The notes below the pieces were generated by a model that saw only the letters and a list, made by a program, of their open reading frames with translations, was not told where the DNA came from and did no database searches. The position numbers were made by a program, and so were the translations under genes. From Albugo candida (taxonomy: Eukaryota > Oomycota > Peronosporomycetes > Albuginales > Albuginaceae), in assembly GCA_905220665.1 (NCBI GenBank), contig CAJNAR010000163.1:62001-126000 (forward strand): a stretch of DNA of 64,000 bases, written 5' to 3'. Positions 35,001-46,127 of the stretch are shown here, piece by piece; within the stretch, counting starts at the first letter, position 1; each line of letters begins with the position of its first letter.

Positions 35001-36711
35001 TTCTGGAGGCTACAGTACCGAAGTATATGTTGATGCTCTGATTGCAACACAGGACGATCACCTCTCCTTGGAAGACTGTGCTTCTATTTTCGAGCGAGCT
35101 TTGAAACGATTTTTGCCAAGAAATATACAGTGGACATTCCAGTTCTGCCAAACCATTGAAGAAGTCGAATCGATACCCGAACCAATGGACAGGAAGTCTG
35201 TCCAAATCCTTTTGCTGCAAAACTTGCACAAAGTAACTTCAGAACGTATCAATGTTGACGAGAGCAATTTGGGATCTTTCGAGCCTGTAGGATCGCATAC
35301 TGGAACGAATGATCTACCTCATGAGAGAAGCATCCGACAAAGATCTTCTGACACGATCATTTTCGACACGTTTCCAAGCAAATTCGACAGATTCTCAGAA
35401 GAAGAAGCTGCTCTCTCACCCAGAGCTTTTCTGAGCTCCAAACTACATGAAGAATGGAAACTCTGGCTACATTCTCTCACACCTCAATCTGTCGGCTGTA
35501 TGGAAACACGTAATATCGCCATCATTGGTGGTAGAAATTTATCTTCCAAAATTCATTTGATTGACACAATGATTGAAAGCTCCAAAGAGATTTACTTTGT
35601 CGGAAAAGTAGCAATGGAATTGTATTGCGCTCTATTTCTTCGACAACGACATTTGCGCTCTGAAGAATTGATCCATGAAGCGCAAAGTCGGGGAAGGAAT
35701 AAGTCTGCTGAGAAGTTGCGTAGAAGAATGGAATGTGAAGAAACACGCGATCTGGATGCAGTCTACATGATCCCCGCGGTCAATCGACTTCAGCAGAAAG
35801 CGTACTGTCGCGACACACAACTGTGGCTTCCTCGAGATTGGATTGTTGGAGAGGAACCATTACCAACACATCACCAAACTTCATTGCGCGACAGAGTTTT
35901 GATCGCTTTGGAAGACGACATTGTGAGCTCAGATGGAGAGGGAATGGACGATGAGGATAGCAATGACGACGACGAAGCAAAGAAATTCAAAAAGTCTGAC
36001 GATCCCGTGAAATCGCCTCCTCGTTCGTGTGCATGGGAGCCTTTTATGACCTATGAAGGCGAGACTGCTCATGTTGTTATATCATCGCGCGGTTCTAAGA
36101 GCACGAAATGGATTTCATTTGGAGACGTGACTGAGGGCTTTCTTTGTGATCAATTTCAAGCTATAAATGAATCTCAGGCTGAAATACTCGAGCCGAAGAC
36201 ACAAGACGAGGAAGATGATTCCAACACAGACAGAAGCATCGCCCCAAAAAAGAAAGTGTCTCCACCGCGATACGAATGGATCTTTAGAGCTTATGACGTT
36301 GGTCCCCAGTCAATGGATTATCTCTGCAAATATTTACAGGAATTTTGCGATACGAATGACAATTTCAATGTGTTTATAAATGGTGTGTGTGGAGTCGTCG
36401 AGTATCGAGAATTCAGTCTGGCAACTCGGCAGTTTCTCTCAGCTTTTTCCAGTCTCAAGGAGAAATACGAAACAATCAACATGTTTGTTGCCGGGCACAC
36501 GACCGCCAAGTTGTTACAGTGGTTAGACAGTAAGACATCGCAATCGGAGATCCATTCTTGCATCGCCATCAAGCACATCTCTCAAAATGTCTCGCCGCAT
36601 TCATCTATCTCAGGCAATACAATCGGAGCAGCCACGATCATGAAACAGATTCTTTCAGGACGCACCAATCATATGATCACGAGTCTCCGAAATCTCCATG
36701 AAGCAAGTTGA
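32047..36711 (+). CDS. MYCBPAP-like large protein with degenerate phosphoglycerate-kinase-like C-terminus
   Basis: Exon 1 32047-33041, intron 33042-33092 (gtaggt..atgtag), exon 2 33093-36711; 1,537 aa. The N-terminal half is charged and contains the WCPIRERTTLGPSVRRP region and an Ig-like segment (LETQTVVLENAGSVAYHFEW) as in MYCBP-associated proteins. The C-terminal part holds scattered PGK-like pieces: LRLLVMSELSSPP, RNIAIIGGRNLSSKI, YFVGKVAMELY, YDVGPQSMDYL and MFVAGHTTAKLLQ. The canonical PGK nucleotide residues are not recognisable, so catalysis is unlikely. There is an acidic stretch near residue 1,300. A role in the flagellar axoneme central apparatus is inferred from the animal and algal relatives of this family. 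Without splicing, the two halves would look like separate genes. Confidence 0.75.
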
Positions 36712-36986
36712 TCGACGTGGCTATGGACAAACTGACGTTCAAATAGATAAGACACCTTGATACTCATTCTATATAGCTCTGACGTACGCTTGCCATGCCC
36801 AGATGCTCCCAATATACCATGGGCACTTATGATTGCATCAGAGCATGTATATCGCTAGCTCGTGCATGAGAACGCGTCAAGTATCAACAGTACGCGTGAT
36901 TATTTCATTATCGGATAAACGTCTCCTTCCAGCGGATCAATTCCTTATAACACAAGAAAGCTTCCCAATGAAGCGAAAATCCAAGA
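36712..36986. other. Convergent intergenic spacer
   Basis: This short spacer separates the stop codons of two convergent genes. It contains no coding signal I can support. Confidence 0.5.
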
Positions 36987-39900
36987 TCAGCGTTGCCACG
37001 ACATTCTTGATTGTGGGCTGAGCGAAATAGTGCTCGGCTGTTTCTGTTTTGTCGATCGTTTTTTCACTTTGGCATTATTTCTGAGCTTCAAAAGAGATGC
37101 ACTGACAGACGAAGGAAGGCGTTCAAAGACTTTATGGCTCACGAGATTGACGTAATACAATCGTCCCGTCTATGAACGATACAATTAGTACAATGACAAC
37201 ATTCTTCACATCGGAAACAAGACCTTTGGATCTGTACGACGTTCCCATTCTACCGGCAACGCTCCTACCATCGACTTGGTAGTATGGCCAACCTTTCCAC
37301 CTCCATTGCAGTTATGTGAGCTCACTTGCGGTTCTTGATTCTGCTCCAAGCTGTCTTCCGTACTTTGACTGGACATTTCATCGTACGATCGAGCTGGATG
37401 GATCCAAGATGTGACTTTATGTTTGGTGTCATAAAAGTATACACGACCGGTTTTCCCTTGCGTTTTGCGAACCCATCCTTTCGGTAGAGTCTCGTGCTTA
37501 TCATGTACGTTCTCTGGTTGCACGGAATTATGATTTGCAAGCTTGGATTTCATCTTTCTTTGTAACTTGTGGGTCGTAGCATTCGAAGCCATCTTGTGGT
37601 ACTTTGTCAATGCGAGTTCCGAATCAGAGAATGGACCAGAGACAAATGCTTGACCAATGTGATTCAAAGCCGATGTCGAATGTGTCGAAATCAATAATGG
37701 ATCTCTTCTCTCAGTATTCGATTCACGACTGGTAACCCAACGCGACTGACTGTCTATAGAAGGAGTGTGAGTGCTGTCATTGCTCTGACGCTCTTGCTCA
37801 TCTTCTGAGGAATCGTCATCCAACTTTTGAGCACGAGTGTCAGAAACGAGCCTCTCCATACTGTGGTCTTGTACGTGGATGACCTCAAGATCAGGATCTT
37901 CCTCCGATAATTGCAAATCCTCGCCTTTACTCGTCGCTACATCGACACCCTCATCGACGTCGACGCTTTCAGGCTGACATTCGTCCTTGTCGTTGTCATC
38001 ACCATCCACAATCGAATTCGGAGCCTGCTTTATCTCAGCGTCATGCGATAGCTCTGAAGCTCGTGCTGAAATCAAGCCAATGTTTGGTCCTTCCGTCGAT
38101 GAATTGTCGCCAACCTTCAGCATACATCCAACTTCCTTCTGGATGAGACGCCGTAAATGCACCAAATCGCATTTTTCCTGCTCAAAATCAAAATCAAGTC
38201 TCTCATTGATGTCGTATCGCGGTGGTTCGCCCAACTGCTGCCGGATCTTGCGAAAGTATGGGTGTTGCAATGCTTCATGCGCGGTGATCCGCCGTCGAGG
38301 ATTCACACAAAGCAGCCGTCGCAATAAACTCAAAGCCTCTGAAGACGCTCGACCTCGAAATGTTTTGGCGAATGCGTCGGATGCACAGGCCGGAAGACTA
38401 TGCAGAAACTTGAGCGCATCACCTTCGACATTGTACCCGAGCTTCTCTCGACTTGGAACCGGAATCAGTGCAAATACTCGCGTCAATTGATCAATGAAAT
38501 CCTTCCCGGGGAAAAGAGGTTTTCTCAAAATTATTTCTGCAAAGATACAACCGATCGACCACATGTCAATTGTGGCGTCATAGCATCCATTTGGAGCGAG
38601 CATTATCTCTGGAGGACGATACCATCGCGTGATCACATATTCGGTCATCATATGCTGTGTCTTGGCGGGCTTTTCAGCTTCTTTGTGAAGATCCTTTGGT
38701 ACTTTGGGAATGATGCGTGAGAGCCCGAAGTCGGTGATTTTCACACTGCAATTTTTGCTGATAAGCACGTTTCCAGGCTTTAGATCCCGATGAAGCACTC
38801 CGTTCTCATGCAAAACTTGAGCCCCACACAGAATTTGATATATGATCGCCCTATTGAACATACCAATCAGCCTGTCAAGCGGTTGCAAGCTACGGTATAC
38901 GCACGCGATGTGGGCTTCTTCCAGCTTTGTTTGGCTTTGTATGAGTCGATGAAGATCCGTGTCAACCATCTCCATCATCATATAAAGCTCATCTTTGGCA
39001 AGACACGTGCTTAGATTCTGCAAACAAACAATCTACAAATTGTATGTGAGCGTGTGAAGCGCTTGAAAGACGGCTACTTGCATTCGGATGTTTGCCAAAG
39101 TACCGCATCAGACGAATCTCACGCAATGTGTGTTTGGCGTCCCATTCATCACCCGCCATCGGTGTGAGCTTTTTGATGGCAACCTTTTCATTCGTGAGAA
39201 CATCGATGGCACCACTACACAGCGAACATGTCAGCAAACCTCTTCCCGAATGAATTCATTCCCAGTACCACACGACGCCGTACGATCCTTCACCGAGCAC
39301 TTGTGTTGGCTTATAATTGGAAGAGACATTGAAATGACACGCTTTGATAGTGAATCCTTCTCCGACTTTGCAGTCATTCTGTTGAATTGCATCATCAGCT
39401 GAAACAGAACTCTGAGTTGTTGAAAGCGAAGCTCTTGGAAGCAATGCTGGAGTAGCCAAACCGGCATCTCTTGTGAGAGAATCAGATGCTGGATTTTGAT
39501 TCTTAAACGCCCAAACTTCATCGCAAATGTATCGCCGAAGAGTCGACAGTGGCAACGAACCTTGATCGAATGAGAAATCAATGGAATGAGACAGCTTTAA
39601 TGGCGGAATATCTCCCCATTCCTCGACCACTCCTTGGAAGAACGGATGAGCCAATGCTTCCTGCACGGAAAATCGTTTCTTTGGATTGAATTGAAGCAAA
39701 TTTTGGATCAAATCCAAAGCGTGTGGCGTTGTATTTACACAAACATCGGCTAATCCATTCGAAGACGCATTGGGAAGTGTCGCCAGAAATCTCGCAGCAT
39801 CTTTATCAATATCGTATCCACGCTCGCCTTCGTTCGGGATGGGAACCACTCGAAAAATACGCGCCAATTGATCCATGAAATCATTTCCCGGGAACAATGG

Positions 39901-40645
39901 CTTACGCGTAAGCAGTTCACCGAAAATGCATCCCGCAGACCACATGTCAATTGCTCCATTATAGCATCCATTCGGCGCCAACATGAGCTCTGGGGGCCTG
40001 TACCATCGAGTGATAACGTACTCCGTCATAGGAGTCGCATTCGACGGATTCGCATGTTGTTTTGGTATCATTCGCGCAAGTCCAAAATCAGTAATTTTCA
40101 GCTCGCAATCCTTATTCAATAATATATTTCCAGGCTTGAGATCGCGATGAAGCACTCCATTCTCATGAAGCGCTTGGATGCCACACAGTAATTGGAACAT
40201 GATGACGCGTACATGTCCATCCGACAACGGACACGAGCTCTGTATCAGACGATGGAGATCCGTGTCTGCCAACTCCATCATCATGTACAGCTCATCCTTG
40301 TCCTCGCACATGTCGAGATCCACCAGAGATATCACCTGCAGCAAGCATTAATGGACGATACCGAACGATTCTCCAAATTACATTCTCATGAGCGCCAAGA
40401 CAACGCATCAGACGAATCTCACGCAATGTGTGTGTGGCATCCCATTCATCTCCGGCCATGGGAGTGATTTTCTTAATGGCGAGCTTCTCTTTTGTATGGA
40501 TATTCGTCACAGCACAAACGACTCCGTAAGATCCTTTCCCAATCGCTCGAATGGGTTTATACTTTGCATCGACATGGAACACACATCCGTTGATAGTAAA
40601 CCCTTTGTCATGCACTACAGGCGTTGCTGAACGCTCTTTCGCCAT
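36987..40645 (-). CDS. Double MAP kinase with two C-terminal WW domains
   Basis: Six exons: 40645-40382, 40335-39269, 39214-39082, 39032-38905, 38850-37224, 37169-36987; 1,133 aa. Kinase 1 (about 25-360): GKGSYG 36-41, Lys58, HRDLKPGN 151-158, DFG 171-173, TEY 192-194. A linker (about 365-412) without Met or stop leads into kinase 2 (about 416-740): GEGSYG, Lys458, HRDLKPGN from 551, DFG from 571, TEY 600-602. Both have every residue needed for activity. After an acidic Ser-rich region come WW domain 1 (about 986-1016, LPKGWVRKTQGKTGRVYFYD) and WW domain 2 (about 1062-1092, LPVEWERRTDPKTGRLYYVN, split by the last intron). The intron at 39033-39081 has a GC donor (gcaagt). The intron at 38851-38904 is 54 bp without a stop and could be retained. 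Expected role: ERK-type signalling with proline-motif substrates docked by WW domains. Confidence 0.88.
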
Positions 40646-40871
40646 GAATCAGCGTGTGATACAATGCAGTTGGTGTACAAAGAATGGAAATGAATGCTCC
40701 GACGAAATTGCAGTTTCAGGAGCTTTATATATATATCATCTCTGCTTATTGGATGCGCGTCAAAGCAGAAACCGGCACGGAGCAGTTTTAGAAATTGACA
40801 GAAAACGCTCATTATGACGTTCGAGCGCTTCTGTTGTCATTCCAGCGGCCCAATCATTAGAGCGATCACTG

Positions 40872-41486
40872 ATGGCCAACGATGTGCGTCTGTCAAAGAA
40901 ACTATCGTACGCACTCCGTCATGGAGCATTGAGCCTGCGACTCGACATGGCGGCTGACGGGTATGTGGATGCGTCACAATTGTTGGCAAAGAGCATGTTT
41001 GCGTCGTACACGATCTCCGATATCGAGCGCGTGGTGGAAACGAATGAGAAGAAGCGATTTGAAATGAGATGTGATGGAGAACTCAAATTAATTCGAGCGA
41101 CTCAAGGTCACTCCCTCAAACAAGTTAATGATGAGGATCTACTGACACTTATACGAAATGCCGATGAGATGAAAGATTGCATTCACGGCACTTTGGAGCG
41201 GAATTGGACACACATTAAAAGGTTGGGACTGGCGAGCATGAAGCGGAATCATATTCACTTTACGACGCAAGAAATTGGCGAGAATGTCATTAGTGGTATG
41301 AGGAAGAATTGTGAGGTTATGATTCACATTGATTTCAGACGCGCGATGAACGATGGGATCAAATTCTATCGGTCGAGCAACAATGTCATTTTGACGCGCG
41401 GAATCAACGACTCGGGAACGCTTCCGAGTGAGTACGTCGCGCATGTTACGAGAATTCGCGATGGCGCAATTATTTATCGCCGGTAA
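40872..41486 (+). CDS. TPT1: tRNA 2'-phosphotransferase (Tpt1/KptA)
   Basis: A single-exon 204-aa enzyme that transfers the splice-junction 2'-phosphate from tRNA to NAD+. It shows SKKLSYALRHGA near the N-terminus, RATQGHS, CIHGTLERNW, HIHFT and the RSSNNVILTRGI segment, all diagnostic. The length matches the minimal family form. The ATG lies 226 bp from the divergent double-kinase gene. Confidence 0.95.
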   Translation: MANDVRLSKKLSYALRHGALSLRLDMAADGYVDASQLLAKSMFASYTISDIERVVETNEKKRFEMRCDGELKLIRATQGHSLKQVNDEDLLTLIRNADEMKDCIHGTLERNWTHIKRLGLASMKRNHIHFTTQEIGENVISGMRKNCEVMIHIDFRRAMNDGIKFYRSSNNVILTRGINDSGTLPSEYVAHVTRIRDGAIIYRR

Positions 41487-41807
41487 TGGATTGAGGGTAG
41501 TGAGGGAAGAATCAGAACAATTTTGAGTGAAAGAGTGACGTGTATTGAGTACTTGAGGAAGTAATTGTATTGAGTGAAACTCAGCGTTCCGATTCGAATC
41601 ATTACGGAATCCGACTTGCTATTGCAAATTGACAGAATCGTTCATCCGAACGAGACCAAAAAATGGTACATCATCGTTTCTAAGAGCAAATTGAATTGTG
41701 ATGAGGAAATTGAATGGAGCGCAAGGCTTTCGTTGGATTGGATCAGAGATTGTGTGGCGTACCACATAACGTTAGGATACCGAGATAGGTTAAGGAAGGG
41801 ATCGGTA

Positions 41808-42356
41808 ATGCTTTCGACATTGAAAGAACACTCACAACGACTGCTCGATAACAATTTCGAAGCCGTCGATAATGCGGAAGCACAACCACAAGAAAACGTC
41901 ACATCTTCATGGTGTAAGAGTCTCACGTACCAGGAGCGAATATTGGGTGGGGCCATTTGCCTTCTATTAGGATTCTTATTGTCACTTGGTTCCACGATTC
42001 GTTTAGCGCGCCTTGCACACGGTCATCCAGGTCCTTTTGCTGTGGCTTACACATTCGGAAACTGCTTATCATTATCATCGTCATGCTTCTTTGTTGGTCC
42101 ATCGAAACAGCTCGAAACAATGATGCGGCCAAAACGACGCGTCTCGGCAATGCTTTACCTCTTCTTTATAGGTCTTACCCTAGTGTTATGTTTCGCACAC
42201 CATATATACCATCGTATACTGTGGGTCCTACTTTCGGTTCTGTGCCAATTTTTGGCGCTCATATGGTACTGCTTGTCATATGTTCCTTACGGCCGCAGCA
42301 TCGCGTTAGGATGCTGTCGAAGAATCTTTTTGGGTACTACAGATGACGAAGTATGA
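41808..42356 (+). CDS. SFT2-like vesicle transport membrane protein
   Basis: A 182-aa protein if it starts at the ATG at 41808. The core matches the SFT2/GOT1 family: LTYQERILGGAICLLLGFLL, AVAYTFGNCLSLSSSCFFVG, a third hydrophobic span after MMRPKRR and a fourth ending CQFLALIWYCLSYVPYGR, giving four membrane helices as expected. The family acts in retrograde transport to the Golgi. The frame is open back to 41574 (codons without similarity to SFT2), so a longer start or a spliced upstream exon is possible. Confidence 0.8.
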   Translation: MLSTLKEHSQRLLDNNFEAVDNAEAQPQENVTSSWCKSLTYQERILGGAICLLLGFLLSLGSTIRLARLAHGHPGPFAVAYTFGNCLSLSSSCFFVGPSKQLETMMRPKRRVSAMLYLFFIGLTLVLCFAHHIYHRILWVLLSVLCQFLALIWYCLSYVPYGRSIALGCCRRIFLGTTDDEV

Positions 42357-42526
42357 GCACAGTTCAATGACACACTCAAATGTACCAATGACCCGTCCCT
42401 ATGTGATGTGTTACCGGATTAGCCACACTATAGGGGACCTGGAACGATTAGTAAACTTTCATTCCGAAGGCTCAATTTTAATGTTTTATTATACGTTATA
42501 TAATTCACGAAATTTCAAAACTCATT

Positions 42527-43162
42527 TTATCCAATGCTTCTACGAGAAAGCCCACGATCTGTCCAATCCAATGATTCCGTTTCCGACAAAAGCGATTTAC
42601 TGATCCCCATAAATTTGCTTCGATCTCGTGCGCGAATTTCGTGTTGCGTGGGAGTAACTTTCTTCAAATCATACTGCCGATCTTGTGCTGTGTTTGATAC
42701 AAAGTCCAAGTACGCACGGCTGTAGGAAGCGGACGGGTTTTGCTCAATAGTATACAGTATCTTTTCAATCGCAAGTTGTTTTTTCTCAATTGCTTGTGGC
42801 GATTCGCCCCAAAAGAAATTGCGTAATGTGTTTTCGCGCGGTAAAACCGGTAGCGTACCACGCATAACAGACCCCACGGCGCTGTGTAAGAGCTCAAACT
42901 CATGAAACGAGCGATATATTGTGTACACGTTACATATCGTGATATTTCGCGTTTTCTCGTTTTCTATGGAATGTATTTCATGATGAGGAAACGTTTGAGT
43001 GTCACCATGGTAGTTTTTCATGAGCGCTGGACTGAACATGTCGTCCATCCTACGTATTGTGCATTTGACTTCAATGATAAAATCTAGCGCTCCTTTGCGA
43101 TGATTTTGTACGGCACCATGCACTCGGAATGAATGTAAGCGTTGAAAGCTTTCGTACGGCAT
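42527..43162 (-). CDS. PX (phox homology)-like domain protein
   Basis: A 211-aa protein starting at the ATG at 43160-43162. The stretch TIYRSFHEFELLHSAVGSVM, followed by LPVLPRE and, after a helix, AYLDFVSNT, follows the PX-domain layout (phosphoinositide binding; endosomal membranes). The C-terminal tail is short and Ser-rich. The frame is open upstream to about 43240 and contains a good acceptor (tttttcag at 43202-43209), so an additional 5' exon may exist. Phosphoinositide specificity cannot be read. Confidence 0.7.
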   Translation of the reverse strand: MPYESFQRLHSFRVHGAVQNHRKGALDFIIEVKCTIRRMDDMFSPALMKNYHGDTQTFPHHEIHSIENEKTRNITICNVYTIYRSFHEFELLHSAVGSVMRGTLPVLPRENTLRNFFWGESPQAIEKKQLAIEKILYTIEQNPSASYSRAYLDFVSNTAQDRQYDLKKVTPTQHEIRARDRSKFMGISKSLLSETESLDWTDRGLSRRSIG

Positions 43163-43996
43163 CTCCTCGCCCAGAGAGCTGATTGGTTGCAATTTGGCTG
43201 CCCTGAAAAACTTGTCCAGACTGTAGTTGTCCCGTTTTTAAGCTTCCATACCCTCCCCTGCTTCTGTCCTTTCCTACACAGATCATTACCGGATTCGGTA
43301 CTTAACCGCGTTGAATACTGGTAGAATTGAAGTGTACAAACGATTCTGATACTGATGTTGACCACATTGTTGGCTGTTCATGCTCGTAGCGATTTATACA
43401 AATGACATACATTTCGTGTCACCGACTCCGTTTCTGTGGAAAATACTGGATCAAACCGAAGTAGTGGAATGCATATCGACCGATAAGCGCAGCCACTCTG
43501 TCGAGATTAATCCATGATGCAAATATGCCGTTCGAGATTGCGTTGTTGCCGATTGACGCGTCGGTGAGTTAGCTACTTGTCGCTTATCGGTCTTAAGAGA
43601 TTTTGGGTCGAAAATAGAAAGTCTCCTTGAAGTTGCTTAAGCTGTACCACTGTATCACATTCTTGTTGCGGTCGTGTGTACCATAGTTGCCCGGGCTGAA
43701 TGATTGTGTAACACTGTCAAATATGATATCGATACGATTGCCTGAAGGTCCAACTCTTTTTCAGCTTCTAAATGATCTGATGTCCTAATCGACTCTTCTT
43801 CAAACTGCGAATGTCCTAACCCTTTCGGACGGACAGTTGGGATAAAAAATAACTCCCTTATTTCTCGTAAAATACAGCTCAAGATCGCTTTCATGTTTTA
43901 AACACTGTTTGTTTTCATTTTCCATACATTTAAAGACGATGTGTTTTTTTTAAGTTTTGCTTGTATTTCACAATCTGAATATAATACATTAGGAAA
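43163..43996. other. Intergenic stretch between PX and glucokinase genes
   Basis: About 830 bp between divergent genes. It holds short overlapping ORFs in both strands without motifs, and AT-rich sequence near 43900-43990 that probably belongs to the glucokinase promoter. A 5' exon of the PX gene might hide near 43240-43365. Confidence 0.4.
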
Positions 43997-45497
43997 ATGC
44001 GTCGACCAACAACGTTAGCATCAGCGCGGTACCTTCGCGAGTCTATTCATGGAACTGTGCTTTAGTTGCTACCTCTAATCATTGATAGCGGAGACTTGAT
44101 CATATCTGGCGATTGCGGAGGCACAAACACTCGACTTTCTATTTGGATCGTGCCTCACAACGCACATAAGTTTAAAGGTCGTGACTCTGATAAACTTTAT
44201 ATCCTTTGGCCGCTCATATTTCTATGAAGGAAACATTGCCCCTGGAGAGATTCTTTTTGCGAAAAAATATATCAATGAGAATCATTCCAGTTTCGCTGAA
44301 GTCGCGCATCTCTTCCTAAAAGAAGCAAATTTGGGCGATGAAGTACCTGTGGCGTGTGTGCTAGCTTGTGCGGGTCCGATCATGAACAATACAGTCGAGT
44401 AAACTGCTCTTGTCTACCTCCACGTTGTCATTCACTCTAACACCTTATCTCTTAGATTCACGAATATCGAGTTTGGATGGCGCATCAATGGGAACGCTCT
44501 CGAGCGCGAGCTTGGAATCAAAACAGTCAAATTGATAAATGATTTTGCTGCGATGGGATATGGTCTCCTGACATTGAAGCCTCATGAATATATCATTCTG
44601 AACGACGTAGAGCGCGAAGAAGGTGCTCCTATTGCAACCATTGGCGCTGGAACTGGATTGGGACAATGTTATCTGACTGCCGGAAACGATGGAAAGTATT
44701 CTTGTTTCGCTTGTGAAGGTGGCCACACGGATTACGCGCCCATCGATGAGATAGAGACCGAGTGCTACGAGCACATGAAGAAGAAGGTACACTGTATACT
44801 TCTGATGGGCTACTCCTTACCGTTTTATATAGCTGGGTTGCCATAAACGGTTATCTGTGGAACGTATTGTAAGCGGTCCGGGTCTAGCCAGTGTTTACGA
44901 ATTCCTTACCAAGAAGTTTCCGGAGAAAGTGAGTCCTGTGGTCCAGCAAGAGTTTGAAAAGGAAATTGCATTACAAGGAAAAGTAGTGGGAATGCATGCG
45001 AAAACAGATGAACTTTGCAAGAATGCGATGGAGATATTTGTCGGGTACGTGCGTTGTGCGTTTCCCATACAAAAGCGATTTGGTTCACGTATCGCTGTAA
45101 TTCACGCAGCGCATACGGGCGAGAGGCTGGAAATGCAATTTTAAAGTACTTGCCACGTGGCGGATTTTATATTACGGGTGGACTTGCACCGAAAAATTTG
45201 GATTTTTTCACTCAGAGCGATATTTTCCTAAATGCGGTTTTTGACAAGGGACGGGTGAGTGATGCGGTCAAGTCCGTTCCGATTTATTTGGTTTTGACCG
45301 AAGATATTGGTGAACGTGGCGCCCACTATTATGCGTATGCGCTATTGCAGAATTACAAATGTAAGCATCTTTTGCATGCGAAACCGCTATGTTCGGCGTT
45401 AAATCCGGAGACGGAGGCAAAACTACTTTTGTATGGCGCGGCAGTGTCACTTTGCGCTGCAGTTGGGTGCTGCGCGCTTCTATTGCGAAAAAGATGA
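43997..45497 (+). CDS. Glucokinase (bacterial-type GlcK) with C-terminal hydrophobic tail
   Basis: Six exons: 43997-44028, 44089-44177, 44230-44398, 44456-44786, 44833-45044, 45110-45497; 406 aa. It phosphorylates glucose to glucose-6-phosphate. The N-terminal ATP loop reads ISGDCGGTNTRLSIW; then FAKKYINENHSSF, ACVLACAGPI, LINDFAAMGYGL, the phosphate motif IGAGTGLGQC and the zinc/ROK-like region EGGHTDYAP. The C-terminal domain has RIVSGPGLASVYEF, AYGREAGNAILKYLPRGGFY and GERGAHYYAY. After this normal end the protein runs on about 50 residues and finishes with a hydrophobic helix plus basic end (LLYGAAVSLCAAVGCCALLL, then RKR). This looks like a tail anchor, unusual for a soluble enzyme. All introns are 46-65 bp with matching phases. 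Confidence 0.9.
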
Positions 45498-45757
45498 TAT
45501 ACGAATTTCGGCTCAGGGAAGGTCGAGTTTGCGTTAAGCATAGCAGTTCTCCAATGGAATAAAATAAAGCTTGTGTGGGTGTGAATTCACACACTCGAGT
45601 GTATTGTTAACGTTGCGGAGAATCGACTCATTCGTACTATATCGAATGTAATTTTATATAATGTTGACTGTACCGCATCTTCGGGAGAGATGATCTCTTC
45701 TTTGCCGAAGACGTTGTGATTCAAGCAAAGTGCATTGCGGCTTTGTATGCTGCAAAG

Positions 45758-46045
45758 ATGTCTCAAAGTCAAGACACGTTGGAGTATAAAGAGCGTGCGG
45801 AAAGTGAGGATAGCTATGAACGGATATCGACTGACGAAATTGTGTCCACATTCGCCATTGATGAAGAGTGGGAAGGAATTCAATGTTTGCAGCCGAAAGG
45901 CGCTTCGGCCACTGAGAAGATAACGAAACAGTTGACACCCGACGAGAAGGCTCGTAGCGAACTTATCGAATTTTATCGACAACGAGCACGACAGAGCGCG
46001 GCAGCCGGAAAAGAATGCGAGAGTGAACCACTTGAACGCACATAG
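45758..46045 (+). CDS. Small hydrophilic protein, unknown
   Basis: A 95-aa ORF starting MSQSQDTLEYKERAESEDSY. Acidic, no signal peptide or membrane helix; the middle contains IDEEWEGIQCLQPKG and the end is helical (DEKARSELIEFYRQRARQ). No family recognised. It stays open with no better frame on the other strand, and it lies between two supported genes in the same direction. Confidence 0.5.
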   Translation: MSQSQDTLEYKERAESEDSYERISTDEIVSTFAIDEEWEGIQCLQPKGASATEKITKQLTPDEKARSELIEFYRQRARQSAAAGKECESEPLERT

Positions 46046-46127
46046 TATTAGTTTGCAGAGTAGGTGACAAATTAGAGGAGCTTAACACGAATAGAGCGTG
46101 TTTTAACGGTTATCATTTGCATGCAAG

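Noticed and set aside
36833..37021. 62-codon plus-strand ORF
   Set aside because: Overlaps the last coding exon of the double kinase gene on the other strand.
39256..40344. Two separate adjacent MAP kinase genes
   Set aside because: There is no stop or start codon between them, and splice phases join both into one chain; kept as a possibility to test.
43071..43365. Minus-strand ORFs as 5' exons of the PX gene
   Set aside because: No donor/acceptor pair with matching phase could be chosen with confidence; noted only as a possibility.
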